Below, piece after piece: positions 27,265 through 35,442 of a stretch of 64,000 bases of DNA. Every line of letters begins with the position of its first letter. Positions within the stretch are counted from its first letter, which is position 1. Made by a program: the position numbers and the translations under genes. Origin of the DNA: Archangium gephyra (GTDB lineage Bacteria > Myxococcota > Myxococcia > Myxococcales > Myxococcaceae); NCBI GenBank assembly GCA_003243425.1, contig QFQP01000005.1, forward strand, positions 158,192 through 222,191, in the 5' to 3' direction. Under the pieces are notes generated by a model, which searched no databases, was not told the origin of the DNA, and worked only from the letters and a program-made list of their open reading frames with translations.

Positions 27265-28422
27265 TCAGACCTTCACGTCGAGGCCGGGGAATTGGGCGCG
27301 CAGCGTGTCGATGGCCCTGTCTGGCAGCTTCGTGCGACGCAGGTCGAGCTCCCGCAGCGGCACCGCGTCGCGCGCGAACAACGGCGCCAGCCCCCGCTCG
27401 GTGAAGTGGTTGCCCTGCAGGCTCAGCGACTGGAGTGAATTCATCAGCGGCGACGCCAGCACCGCCGACACGCTCCCATCACTCAGCGCCGCGCTCTGCA
27501 GATCCAGCCGCTCCAGCAACGGCGCTCGCCATCGCGCGAGCTGCGCGCCGTTGGTGCCGAGCCCCACGTAGCGCAGCTCGAGCGACCTCAACTTCGGCCA
27601 CGACACGTCGACCAGCACCTCGAGCGCGCCGGCATCGAACGTCGGAATCTTCAGGCGCAGCGACTCGAGCCCGGGCGCGTCGATGCCCAGCGCGATGGCG
27701 TGAACGGGCGCGAAGCGGCGCGTCTCCAACGACAGCTCACGCAATGGCTTTCGTGGCAACGACAACACCTGCTCCGAGGTGTCGGGGGTGGCCGTCAGGT
27801 GCAGCACCGACAATTCGGGAGCGAACGCGCTGATGTTCACGTGCGAGAGCTCGACGCGTTGCAGGGCGTGGTGCTGCGCGAGGTTGGCCGCCGGTCGCTC
27901 GAACGAATGGCGCGCGCGATCTTCACGACCGAGGATCAACGTGGTGAGCCCACGCGCGTGACCTTCGTTGATCAACCTGATCAACCGGTCTGCCGAGGCG
28001 TAGGTCGCGTGCAGCACGCGCAGCTGCTCGAACTGCGGCACCGGCTCGATGCGTTCATCTTCGAAGCGCAGCCGCTGCAGCAGGGGCGCGTGCGTGAAGA
28101 GCTCCTTCAGGGTGCCGCGCGTACCGAGGCGAACGAACGCACCCCACAGGAAGCCGCGCTTGACCTCCATCCAGTCTGCGCCCTCGTACCAATACGGCCG
28201 ATCTGCCCACTTCTTGAAGTCACCGAACCACGCGTCGCCATGCTTCTTGAGCAGCGCCGCTTCACGCAGCTGCTGCCGGCGCGTCTTGTCGGGCGTGCAC
28301 TGCAGGGTGATGAACTCGCCGCGCGGGTCGCCCGACTCGGTGAGGTGATCCGCGAAGATCAACCGTGGCGCGTCTGAGTCGATGTCGTCGGCGACGGCCT
28401 TGAAGAGCGCGTCGCGAATCAC
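27265..28422 (-). CDS. TIGR02996 domain / leucine-rich-repeat-like protein
   Basis: A 385-residue cytoplasmic protein. The GTG start at 28422 overlaps the mtgA stop (GTGA). Residues ~3-45 match the TIGR02996 domain, seen mainly in myxobacteria and planctomycetes (ALFKAVADDIDSDAPRLIFAD and a GDPRGEFI motif). Residues ~90-385 are irregular leucine-rich repeats (LQRLRFEDERIEP, LRELSLETRRF, LRSLELRYVGLG, LQSLSLQGNHF, LRELDLRRTKL). The role of this family is unknown; protein-protein interaction is likely. It is third in a rhodanese-mtgA operon. Confidence 0.85.
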   Translation of the reverse strand: MIRDALFKAVADDIDSDAPRLIFADHLTESGDPRGEFITLQCTPDKTRRQQLREAALLKKHGDAWFGDFKKWADRPYWYEGADWMEVKRGFLWGAFVRLGTRGTLKELFTHAPLLQRLRFEDERIEPVPQFEQLRVLHATYASADRLIRLINEGHARGLTTLILGREDRARHSFERPAANLAQHHALQRVELSHVNISAFAPELSVLHLTATPDTSEQVLSLPRKPLRELSLETRRFAPVHAIALGIDAPGLESLRLKIPTFDAGALEVLVDVSWPKLRSLELRYVGLGTNGAQLARWRAPLLERLDLQSAALSDGSVSAVLASPLMNSLQSLSLQGNHFTERGLAPLFARDAVPLRELDLRRTKLPDRAIDTLRAQFPGLDVKV

Positions 28423-29102
28423 TGAACCGCTTCCAGGCTCACGTGGCGCATCTGCTCGAGCACCCAGTTCGCGCGCTGCCGCGTCTTCGGGCCCGGCGCC
28501 GTCACCCGGCGCGCCTTCGGCGCCGGCAGCACCACCACCAGCAACGCCGCTTCTTCCTGCGTGAGCGAGGCCGCCGACTTGCCGAAGTTCACGCGGCTCG
28601 CGGTCTCGACGCCGTAGATGCCCTCGCCGTACTCCGCGATGTTCAGGTGCACCTCGAGAATGCGCGCCTTGCTCCACAGCAGCTCGATGAGCACCGTGAA
28701 GTACACCTCGAGGCCCTTGCGCACGAAGTTGCGGCCCGACCAGAGGAAGAGGTTCTTGGCCACCTGCTGCGTCAACGTGCTCGCGCCGCGCGACGACTTG
28801 CCCTCGAGCCGGTCCTCCATCGCGTCTTCGATGGCCTGCACGTCGAAGCCGAAGTGCTCGGCGAACTTCTGATCTTCAGCGGCGATGAGCGCGCGCTGCA
28901 TGTTGGGGCTGATCTTCCCGAGCGGCACCCACTTCTGCTTCACCGGCTTGTCGTCGAGCCGGTGCGCCAGCATGAACGCGGTGGTCGGCGGGTCGATGAA
29001 ACGGAAACAGGCCACGGGCAACACCGTGACCACCACCCACGTCAGCGCGGCCCACAAGAGCCACCGCTTCCAGTTACTTCTCGGTGGGGAGGCCCGCGGC
29101 AT
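28419..29102 (-). CDS. mtgA: Monofunctional biosynthetic peptidoglycan transglycosylase
   Basis: A 227-residue GT51 glycosyltransferase that polymerises lipid II glycan strands at the inner membrane. One N-terminal membrane anchor (residues ~13-33) precedes the GT51 domain with its signature AAEDQKFAEHFGFD near residue 73 (catalytic glutamate), RGASTLTQQVAKNLFLW near residue 105, and a KARILEVHLNIAEYG segment near residue 145. It lacks a transpeptidase domain. The start overlaps the end of the rhodanese gene by 29 nt and its end overlaps the next gene by 4 nt. Confidence 0.95.
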   Translation of the reverse strand: MPRASPPRSNWKRWLLWAALTWVVVTVLPVACFRFIDPPTTAFMLAHRLDDKPVKQKWVPLGKISPNMQRALIAAEDQKFAEHFGFDVQAIEDAMEDRLEGKSSRGASTLTQQVAKNLFLWSGRNFVRKGLEVYFTVLIELLWSKARILEVHLNIAEYGEGIYGVETASRVNFGKSAASLTQEEAALLVVVLPAPKARRVTAPGPKTRQRANWVLEQMRHVSLEAVQ

Positions 29103-29421
29103 TCCAGCCCAGCATTCCGCCGACGAGGTTCATGGTCTTCGTAAAGCCCATGCGCTGCAGCGCCGAGGCCACGTTCGCCGAGCGGCCGCCGCTCTTGCAG
29201 ATGAAGAGGAGCTCTTCGTCTTTGTTCCAGTTCGCGGCCTGCGCCACCACCGAGTTCATCGGCACCAGCGCCGCGCCTTTGATGTGACCGAGCTCACCCG
29301 TGTATTCGTGCGGCTCGCGTACGTCGATGAGTCGGTAGCCCTGCGCGGGCAGCTTCACGTCGGTGACGTTGACGTCTCGGTAGCCGGCGGGGTTCGGTCG
29401 TGCGGTGTCGAAGAGTCCCAT
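29074..29421 (-). CDS. Rhodanese-like domain protein
   Basis: A 115-residue single-domain rhodanese. The landmarks are LIDVREPHEYTGELGHIKGA near residue 31 and the active-site loop CKSGGRS with the catalytic Cys75. It is expected to transfer sulfane sulfur in the cytoplasm, but the acceptor is unknown. It is the first gene of a three-gene unit with mtgA and a TIGR02996 protein, which does not reveal its role. Confidence 0.92.
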   Translation of the reverse strand: MGLFDTARPNPAGYRDVNVTDVKLPAQGYRLIDVREPHEYTGELGHIKGAALVPMNSVVAQAANWNKDEELLFICKSGGRSANVASALQRMGFTKTMNLVGGMLGWNAAGLPTEK

Positions 29422-29495
29422 GGGCTGTCAGTGCCTACGAACCTCGTGAAACTCAAGTTCGACAGCGCGTGCCCCGGCGGTATGGTCCGCCCGCA

Positions 29496-30254
29496 ATGTC
29501 TGATTCCAAGTCGGTCTCGATGCCGCCTCATCTGTGGGAGGCGCTGGAGTTGATGTCGTCGGAGATGGGCGTTCCCGTCGATTCGCTGGTCTCGCAGGCG
29601 GTGTTCACGCTCGCGCGGCTCAACGGCTACGTGGTCCCCGGTCGCGCCAGCGAAGGTGCCGGCGTGCAGTCGCCCGCCCCCGCCGCGTCGGCGCTCGCCT
29701 CGCAGGTGGCGTCAGGCGGCCGCACCTCGGCGTTGCCCGCGCGGCAGCCGTCGGCGCCTCCGGGCATCAAGGCGCGCGCCCAGGTGCAGCCCGAGCCCGA
29801 ACCGGAACCCGATTTGCCGCCCGAGGAGGACGACAACCCGTTCGATCAACAGGATGATCAGAACTACGACGCTCCGCAGGACGAGGAGCCGCCTCCGGAA
29901 GAGAACTACGACGAGCCGGAACCCGAGCCCGAGCCGGAGCCCGCCCCGCGCGCCCGCGGTGGTGGCGTGACGTTGACGCTCTTCGTCACCGGCCGCGACC
30001 CGTACCGGATGACGTCCGACTCCTTCAACATCGGCCGCGGCAAGTCGTGCGACTTCGTCATCGACTCGAACCGGGTCAGCCGCGAGCACGTGCGCATCTC
30101 CAAGGAAGGCAACGACTTCATCCTCGAAGACCTCAACTCCTCGAACGGCACCTTCTTCGGGCCGGCGAAGGAGAAGATCTCCAAGCGGAAGATCAAAGAC
30201 GGCGACGAGTTCACGCTCGGCACCGAGAAGATCAAGTTCCAGATTCGGAAGTAA
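29496..30254 (+). CDS. FHA domain protein with helical N-terminus and acidic linker
   Basis: A 252-residue protein starting at 29496 (MSDSKSVSMPPHLWEALELM). Residues ~8-48 look like a small helical, ribbon-helix-helix-like module (LWEALELMSSEMGVPVDSL). Residues ~60-155 form a Pro/Glu/Asp-rich disordered linker (repeats of EPEPEP). Residues ~160-250 form an FHA domain (FNIGRGKSCDFVID, VSREHVRIS, LEDLNSSNGTFFG). It probably reads phosphothreonine marks. Its 3' end overlaps the convergent site-2 protease gene by 23 nt. Confidence 0.9.
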   Translation: MSDSKSVSMPPHLWEALELMSSEMGVPVDSLVSQAVFTLARLNGYVVPGRASEGAGVQSPAPAASALASQVASGGRTSALPARQPSAPPGIKARAQVQPEPEPEPDLPPEEDDNPFDQQDDQNYDAPQDEEPPPEENYDEPEPEPEPEPAPRARGGGVTLTLFVTGRDPYRMTSDSFNIGRGKSCDFVIDSNRVSREHVRISKEGNDFILEDLNSSNGTFFGPAKEKISKRKIKDGDEFTLGTEKIKFQIRK

Positions 30255-31365
30255 CGCCGCGTGCGCTGGGCGCCGCCGTGAAGGTGGCGCCCATGAGCCG
30301 GTCGATGAGCATCATCACGTCGAACTCCGTCACCACCCCGAGGAAGAGGCCCTGGCGGAGCACCGCCACGAAGGGCACCTCGCTCTCCTCCATCTTGTAG
30401 CGCGCCACCTCGAGGGAATCGGTGGCCTGCACCCGGGGAACGTCGCGCAGCATCGCGCCGGCCACGTACGCGTAGGGCCCGTGCGCGTCGGCGTGCGCCT
30501 TGAAGTCCCGGCGGGTGACCACGCCCACGAAGCGGCCGAACTGCTCGACGGCGAACGCGTCGTAGTTGGTGCCGATGACCGCAGGCAGCGCCTCGGCGAT
30601 GGTGGTGTCCGGAGAGAAGCGCGGCGCGTAGTCGTTGACGGCGTCGCCCACGTGCACGCCGTCGAGCATGCGCGCGGCCTTCTGGGCGGCGAGCTCCTCC
30701 CCGGCTCCGAAGAACACGAAGAGGCCGATGATGCTGAGCATCGGGTTGCCGTAGAAGCCGAGCACGAAGAAGCCCACGGCCAGCAGCCGGGCGAGCGCGG
30801 CAGAGACCTTCGTCGCGGTGTCGGCGCTCATGAAGAACGAGAGCACCGAGCGGAAGACCCGGCCTCCGTCCATCGGCAGCGCGGGGATCATGTTGAACAC
30901 CGCGAGCACCACGTTGCTGCTGATCAGCATCGCCACCAGCGTCTGAACCCCGGGCACTTCGGAATACGGGTTGCGCATGGTCGCTTCGAGGTCTGACCAG
31001 GGGAAGAACTGGAGCCCCACGAGGCCGAGCGACACCGCCAGCACCACGTTCACCGCCGGCCCGGCGAGCGCGATGAGGAACTCCTGCAGCGGTGTCTTCG
31101 GGAGGCGCGTCAGCCGGGCGACGCCACCAATCGGGTAGAGCGTGATGTCTTTGACCGGTATGGCGAACGCCCTGGCCACGAAGGCGTGACCGAACTCGTG
31201 CAGCGTGACCGACGCGAACATCAGCAGCATCAACACCGCGCCGAAGATGGCGCCGTGCACACCGAAGCCACCCCACTGCATCGCCCCGATGACGATGACC
31301 AGCAGGAAGCTCGCGTGCACTTTGAGGTCGATGCCCGCGACCCGGGCCAGGCGCCAGCTCCACAT
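30232..31365 (-). CDS. Site-2-protease (M50) family metalloprotease with CBS domains
   Basis: A 377-residue integral membrane zinc protease. The zinc-binding HEFGH is at residues 56-60 inside a membrane segment, and the third ligand lies in NMIPALPMDGGRV near residue 160. About six hydrophobic segments end near residue 220. Residues ~235-360 hold a tandem CBS pair (VGDAVNDYAPRFSPD, VGVVTRRDFKAHA, FLGVVTEFDVMMLID) that may bind an adenine nucleotide. This is the SpoIVFB-like subgroup of S2P. Substrate unknown; no sigma or anti-sigma gene is adjacent. Confidence 0.93.
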   Translation of the reverse strand: MWSWRLARVAGIDLKVHASFLLVIVIGAMQWGGFGVHGAIFGAVLMLLMFASVTLHEFGHAFVARAFAIPVKDITLYPIGGVARLTRLPKTPLQEFLIALAGPAVNVVLAVSLGLVGLQFFPWSDLEATMRNPYSEVPGVQTLVAMLISSNVVLAVFNMIPALPMDGGRVFRSVLSFFMSADTATKVSAALARLLAVGFFVLGFYGNPMLSIIGLFVFFGAGEELAAQKAARMLDGVHVGDAVNDYAPRFSPDTTIAEALPAVIGTNYDAFAVEQFGRFVGVVTRRDFKAHADAHGPYAYVAGAMLRDVPRVQATDSLEVARYKMEESEVPFVAVLRQGLFLGVVTEFDVMMLIDRLMGATFTAAPSARGVTSESGT

Positions 31366-31410
31366 GGTGACGGTCTAACGCTGCGTCACCGTTCTCGCTT
31401 CCGCCGCTCC

Positions 31411-31790
31411 GTGAAAAACTGTGTGCATGGCTCGGTGGGAAGGTGGGTCGTGGTGCTGGTGGCGAGCCCGGCGCAGCTGACTTCGGCAGCGCGGCCTTCG
31501 TGTGGCGCTCACCCAACGGGGTCGCTGGTTCGTTCACACTCAGCGCCGGCGTCGGGCTCGGTGGTGAGTTCATCGGCCTGTGCGCTCCCGAGCTCTGCTC
31601 GCCGTACCCCGGTGTTCGATGGAGCTCGAACCGACGCTCGAGTACGTGGCGCTCAATGGCTCGGCCTTCGTGGTGCTCGGAAGTGGCGCCGTGGTGTGGT
31701 CGGGCGCGCTCGCCCTGGGGCGTGCACTTCAACTTCGCGAAGCCGCCGCCTTCGACCGCGGGTGTTGCATCGGCTTCTCGCGGTCAATAG
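31411..31790 (+). pseudogene. Probable frame-broken outer-membrane/secreted protein
   Basis: Protein-like sequence appears in successive frames. A possible GTG start at 31411 reads MKNCVHGSVGRWVVVLVASPAQ (signal-like). Then FVWRSPNGVAGSFTLSAGVG follows in a second frame, MELEPTLEYVALNGSAFVVLG in a third, and WGVHFNFAKPPPSTAGVASA returns to the second and stops at 31788. Alternating small and hydrophobic residues suggest beta strands of a barrel. It directly precedes another barrel-like gene. Whether this is one decayed gene or misread sequence cannot be told from the sequence alone. Confidence 0.35.
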
Positions 31791-32570
31791 GTGCGCAGCA
31801 TGGGCCGACGTCAGCGTCTCTTCGCAGTTCTCGCGCTGATCAGTGCGCCCGCCTTCGCCGCGGGGTTCGGGGTCGAACTCGGCGCTGGTGTCTCGAACAC
31901 CCTGGGGCCGGTGACGCCGACGTTCGACGTCGCCCTCGACGCGCGAATCCCATCGGAGGTGATGGGCGCGCTCGAGCTGCGCACGCACAACTTCTTCGTC
32001 TTCCTTGACGCCGGCGTCGCGACCACCGCGACGCTGCTCCCCCGCTACCGCACGCCGTTCTTCAACGTCGGTGCGTTCGCGTTCTCTTTCGCCGGTGGCA
32101 TCGGTGCGCTCATGAAGTTCACGTGCGGCGGCGGCGCGTGCGGCTTCGACGGTGGTGGCCCCGTCATCGAGATCAGCCCCACGCTCTCGCTGCAGAAGAG
32201 CGACCTCTTTCAACCCTACGTGGCCATCAACGGTGCCATCGCGTCGGTCTGGACGCAGACCGCCCGCGTCGTGCTGAGCGGCAGCCTCGTGCTCGGCGTC
32301 GCCTTCGACTTCGGTCCGCCGCGGAAAAAAACCACCGAGCAGCCGCTGTTGCCCGCGGTGCCCACCACGCCGGTGCAGCCGACGTCCGGTGACCCCGAGA
32401 ACGCGACGCCCACGCTCGCGCCGACCAACCCCGTCACGCCGCCGCAAGACGAGAAGCCAGCGCCTGCGCCTCCGACGCCCAACCTGATTCCGAAAGAAGA
32501 AGACCCGGCGAACCTGCCGCCGCCTTCGCTCATTCCGGCTTCAGCACCCGCGACAGCACCTTCGCCGTGA
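31791..32570 (+). CDS. Outer-membrane beta-barrel-like protein with Pro-rich tail
   Basis: A 259-residue exported protein (256 from the ATG at 31800; a GTG at 31791 is also possible). The signal peptide is RLFAVLALISAPAFAAG. Residues ~22-180 show alternating strands (GFGVELGAGVSN, FFVFLDAGVATTATLL, FNVGAFAFSFAGGIG, VVLSGSLVLGVAFDFG), consistent with a small barrel. The last ~75 residues are a Pro/Thr/Ala-rich tail (PTTPVQPTSGDP and on). The 3' end overlaps convergent hrcA by 41 nt. Function unknown. Confidence 0.6.
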   Translation: MRSMGRRQRLFAVLALISAPAFAAGFGVELGAGVSNTLGPVTPTFDVALDARIPSEVMGALELRTHNFFVFLDAGVATTATLLPRYRTPFFNVGAFAFSFAGGIGALMKFTCGGGACGFDGGGPVIEISPTLSLQKSDLFQPYVAINGAIASVWTQTARVVLSGSLVLGVAFDFGPPRKKTTEQPLLPAVPTTPVQPTSGDPENATPTLAPTNPVTPPQDEKPAPAPPTPNLIPKEEDPANLPPPSLIPASAPATAPSP

Positions 32571-33561
32571 AGTTCACGAGCGGAATCACGCGCTGGTAGT
32601 CGAGCCGCGTGGGGCCAATCACGCCCACCGTGCCCAGCACCTGCTCGCCGGTGCCGTAGGGCGTCGCGATCACGGTCACGTCGCCCTGACTGCCGAACTC
32701 GCTCTCGGCGCCGATGAAGATCTGCATCTCCCGCGCGCGCTGCACGCGGTCGAGCAACGACAACAGCTTGTGCTTCTCGTCGAGCGCCTTGAACAACGCG
32801 CGCATGCGGCGCACGTCGTCGGCGAACTCCTTGGCTTCGAGGAAGCTGCCGGTGCCTTCGATGACCACCCGCTCGGAAGACGACACGTCGGTCGCCGCGG
32901 CCCCGAGCTTGAGAGCGCGCGCGGCGAGCTCGTCGTACTGCATGCGCTGTGAATCAAGCTCCTGGAGAATGCGGCTGCGCACGTCTTCGATGGACGTCGC
33001 GTTCCTGAGCAGCTCGTTCAAGTAGTTGCTGGCCTGCTGGAGCGCGTCACCTGAAATCGGCGCTTCGAGCATCACCAGCTTGTTCTGCACCTGACCGTTG
33101 GCGCCCACGAGAATCGCCAACGCGCGGTCATCGGCGAGCCGCACGAACTCGATGCGCGTGAGCGACCCCGCCGACGGCCGGGGAATCAGCACCACGCCCG
33201 CGTGACGCGAGATGTGGTGCAGCACGCGGCCCGCTTCCTGAAGTCGATCTTCGAGCGTGGGCCCCGAGAGGCCCGACTCGATGAGCTGCTGGTCGACGAC
33301 CGACGGCGCCTTCAACTGCAGCAGGTCGACGAAGTGGCGATAGCCGCGGTCCGTCGGCACGCGGCCCGCGGAGGTGTGCGGCTTCTCGAGAAACCCCTGC
33401 GCCTCGAGCTCCGAGAGCACGCTGCGCATCGTCGCGGGAGAGACTTCGAACTCGCCACGACGCGTGAGCTGCTGGCTGCCGACGGGGTCACCTGACGTGA
33501 TGAATTCCTGCACCACCGCCCGGAGCACGTCGCGGGCGCGGTCGTCCAACTCGTCTGTCAT
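32530..33561 (-). CDS. hrcA: Heat-inducible transcription repressor HrcA
   Basis: A 343-residue protein of typical HrcA length. An N-terminal winged helix (residues ~5-75: LDDRARDVLRAVVQEFI, then GDPVGSQQLTRRGEFEVSPA and the wing GRVPTDRGYRHFVD) precedes the GAF-like core (VLIPRPSAGSLTRIEFVRL) and the C-terminal GVIGPTRLDYQRVIPLVNF. It represses chaperone genes by binding CIRCE. The usual grpE, dnaK and dnaJ neighbours are absent and I see no CIRCE inverted repeat upstream of its own start. The start at 33561 (MTDELDDRARD) fits the family. Confidence 0.95.
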   Translation of the reverse strand: MTDELDDRARDVLRAVVQEFITSGDPVGSQQLTRRGEFEVSPATMRSVLSELEAQGFLEKPHTSAGRVPTDRGYRHFVDLLQLKAPSVVDQQLIESGLSGPTLEDRLQEAGRVLHHISRHAGVVLIPRPSAGSLTRIEFVRLADDRALAILVGANGQVQNKLVMLEAPISGDALQQASNYLNELLRNATSIEDVRSRILQELDSQRMQYDELAARALKLGAAATDVSSSERVVIEGTGSFLEAKEFADDVRRMRALFKALDEKHKLLSLLDRVQRAREMQIFIGAESEFGSQGDVTVIATPYGTGEQVLGTVGVIGPTRLDYQRVIPLVNFTAKVLSRVLKPE

Positions 33562-33690
33562 TGCGCCCTCGAAGCTACCGTCTTTGGACCGTGTCAGAGA
33601 ACCGCCCATACGCGTTGCCGCGCTGGTTCGACAGGCATACGGTCGAACGACCTCCGCGCGTGCAACGCGGATTTCCTGGGAGAAACACGA

Positions 33691-34140
33691 ATGAACAAGA
33701 CGAAGAAGGTCACGCTCGGTCGAGCGTTGGGGTTGTCCTTTGCGGTGGGCGCGCTGCTGGCGTTCATGCCCGGCTGCTCGGCGGAGTGCGTCGACCAGTA
33801 CGACTGCGCGGCCAAAGAAGGCGGCCCGTGGACGTGCGTGTCGGGCAAGTGCACCGCGCGCGTGAACAACGGCATGGGTGGCGGCTCGGCGACGGGCGGT
33901 GGCAGCGGTGAGACCGGCGGTGGCGCCGCGACCGGTGGCGGTTCGGCGACCGGTGGTGGCGGCGGCACCGAGGAAGATGGCGGCACCGACGCCGGCACCG
34001 AGACCGACGGCGGTCTCGAGGTGGACGCGGGGGTCGACGCGGGCATCGAGCTCGACGCCGGCATCGACGCGGGCATCGACCTCGACGCCGGTATCGACGC
34101 GGGCATCGAGCTGGACGCCGGTGTCGACGCAGGCATGTAA
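33691..34140 (+). CDS. Low-complexity lipoprotein consisting mostly of a repeat linker
   Basis: A 149-residue lipoprotein. A signal peptide with lipobox (LLAFMPGC) is followed by a small Cys module (CVDQYDCAAKEGGPWTC, SGKC), then a Gly/Ser/Thr run built on GGGSATGGGS, then an Asp-Ala-Gly run in which DAGI recurs every 6 residues until the stop. The DNA repeats too (gacgccggcatcgac units). In myxobacterial surface proteins such linkers normally lead to a folded domain; here the protein ends inside the linker. A Shine-Dalgarno-like GGGAG lies upstream. Confidence 0.75.
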   Translation: MNKTKKVTLGRALGLSFAVGALLAFMPGCSAECVDQYDCAAKEGGPWTCVSGKCTARVNNGMGGGSATGGGSGETGGGAATGGGSATGGGGGTEEDGGTDAGTETDGGLEVDAGVDAGIELDAGIDAGIDLDAGIDAGIELDAGVDAGM

Positions 34141-34400
34141 GTGAAGTGCCGGGCGTGGCTGATCAGCTGATCAGCCGCGCTCGTTGCAGGTGTTCTCAGC
34201 GCCAGCACGACCTGAACCGTGCACGCTGTCGACGACCGCTGGGTGTGTGAACGGCCGGGGTGGTTGATCAGCGCATCAGCCGCGAGCGCGCCCCGCCTCG
34301 AGTACTCCGCACCGCGCTGACCGCATGCCCGCTGCGGTGCACGCACCTGCATTTCAATTCGTGCCTGAGCAACTGATCAGTCGCGCGCATGGCAGCGTTC
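34141..34400. repeat. Spacer with perfect palindrome and three degenerate repeat units
   Basis: This 260-bp gap has no ORF I trust. It starts with a perfect 20-bp palindrome, GGCTGATCAGCTGATCAGCC (34157-34176), which could be the terminator hairpin of the lipoprotein gene, although no T-run follows. A related unit recurs near 34262-34285 and again near 34371. The first and third units share TGATCAG-CGCGC and a downstream GTTCTCAGCGCC about 15 nt later. Confidence 0.65.
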
Positions 34401-35357
34401 TCAGCGCCGCCGCCGCGGAGGCTTCGCTGGCTTTTCCGGGCGTTGGCGCCTGGTCACGACGCGCCGCACCGGGCCGACCTCGCGTGCGCTGTCGATGAGG
34501 GCGCGCACCACTGGCGTACCTTCGTCTGCCACGCGCCACGCCACCACCTCCGACAGGTGGAGGTGCAGATCCTCCACCTGCCGCCAGAGCAGGGAAGTCT
34601 GCGACGCGGGCGCGAGAAACTTCTCCGAGGCGAAGGTGACGGCGTCGCCAACCCCCACGAGCGCGAGCAGGGCCTCGAGGTCGAGCACCTCTGCGGTCAC
34701 ACGCAGCGAAGCGCCCTGTTCACGAGCCGCCGTGATGATGTCGGCGTGGAGTCTCGGGTAGAGCTGCCGCGGCTGGAGCAGAATGCGCTCGGCCCCGAGG
34801 TCTGCGAGCCGCAGTCGTTTGCGCTGGGCGAGCGGGTGGTCCGCCGAGATGAGCAGCCCGAGCCGGTCGCGCGCCATTTCGAAATGGTCGAGCGCCTCGT
34901 CGCTCGGTGCGTAGGCCCCGTAGCCGAAGGTGATGGTGCCCTGCCGCAGCGCGGCCCACTGCTCGGCGCTGCTCATCGGCGTGAGCTGAAGACCGACCTT
35001 CGGGGCGCGTCGGCGGAACGCCACCGCCAGCGACAGCATCGACCCCATGAAGGTGGTGCCGGTCTCGAAGCCGATGCTCACCGTGCCCAGCCGGCCTTCG
35101 GCGATGCCGCGCGCCTCGTCGACCGCCACCTCCACGCTCGAGAGGATGCTGCGCCCTCGCTCAGCGAAGGCCTTCCCGGCGGCGGTGAGCTTGATGCCAC
35201 GCCCCTCCGGCGCGAAGAGCTCGACGCCCATCTCCTCCTCGAGGTCCTTCATCTGCCGGCTCAGCGGCGACTGCGAGACGTGAAGCCGCTCGCCAGCGCG
35301 CCGGAAGTTGAGCTCCTCGGCGATGGTCACGAAGTAGCGCAGGTGACGGAGTTCCAT
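34401..35357 (-). CDS. LysR family transcriptional regulator
   Basis: A 318-residue LysR-type regulator. The N-terminal helix-turn-helix is textbook (MELRHLRYFVTIAEELNFRR, then AGERLHVSQSPLSRQMKDLEEE). The remainder is a substrate-binding effector domain (VSIGFETGTTFMGSML, SADHPLAQRKRLRL) with a basic C-terminal tail (RRVVTRRQRPEKPAKPPRRRR). It is divergent from the decayed FAD monooxygenase gene with 85 bp between starts, the classic LysR-target arrangement. The effector is unknown. Confidence 0.95.
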   Translation of the reverse strand: MELRHLRYFVTIAEELNFRRAGERLHVSQSPLSRQMKDLEEEMGVELFAPEGRGIKLTAAGKAFAERGRSILSSVEVAVDEARGIAEGRLGTVSIGFETGTTFMGSMLSLAVAFRRRAPKVGLQLTPMSSAEQWAALRQGTITFGYGAYAPSDEALDHFEMARDRLGLLISADHPLAQRKRLRLADLGAERILLQPRQLYPRLHADIITAAREQGASLRVTAEVLDLEALLALVGVGDAVTFASEKFLAPASQTSLLWRQVEDLHLHLSEVVAWRVADEGTPVVRALIDSAREVGPVRRVVTRRQRPEKPAKPPRRRR

Positions 35358-35361
35358 GCAC

Positions 35362-35383
35362 GCAACCGTTGCATGAAAGGCAA
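35362..35383. promoter_or_regulatory. Putative LysR binding site
   Basis: Between LysR and its divergent neighbour lies GCAACCGTTGC (a perfect 11-bp palindrome, 35362-35372). It overlaps TTGC-N7-GCAA (35369-35383), which contains the LysR-box pattern T-N11-A. Position and symmetry fit an autoregulatory site; there is no experimental support. Confidence 0.55.
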
Positions 35384-35442
35384 TACAGACGAACCATCAA
35401 TGTCTTGGACGGCTTGGTTTGGGCGGGCGTACGCGGCGATGC

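Noticed and set aside
33562..33690. CIRCE operator upstream of hrcA
   Set aside because: No TTAGCACTC-N9-GAGTGCTAA-like inverted repeat is present.
33874..34137. Minisatellite or CRISPR-like array
   Set aside because: The periodic DNA encodes an in-frame Gly/Ser and Asp-Ala-Gly linker; it is coding repetition, not a spacer array.
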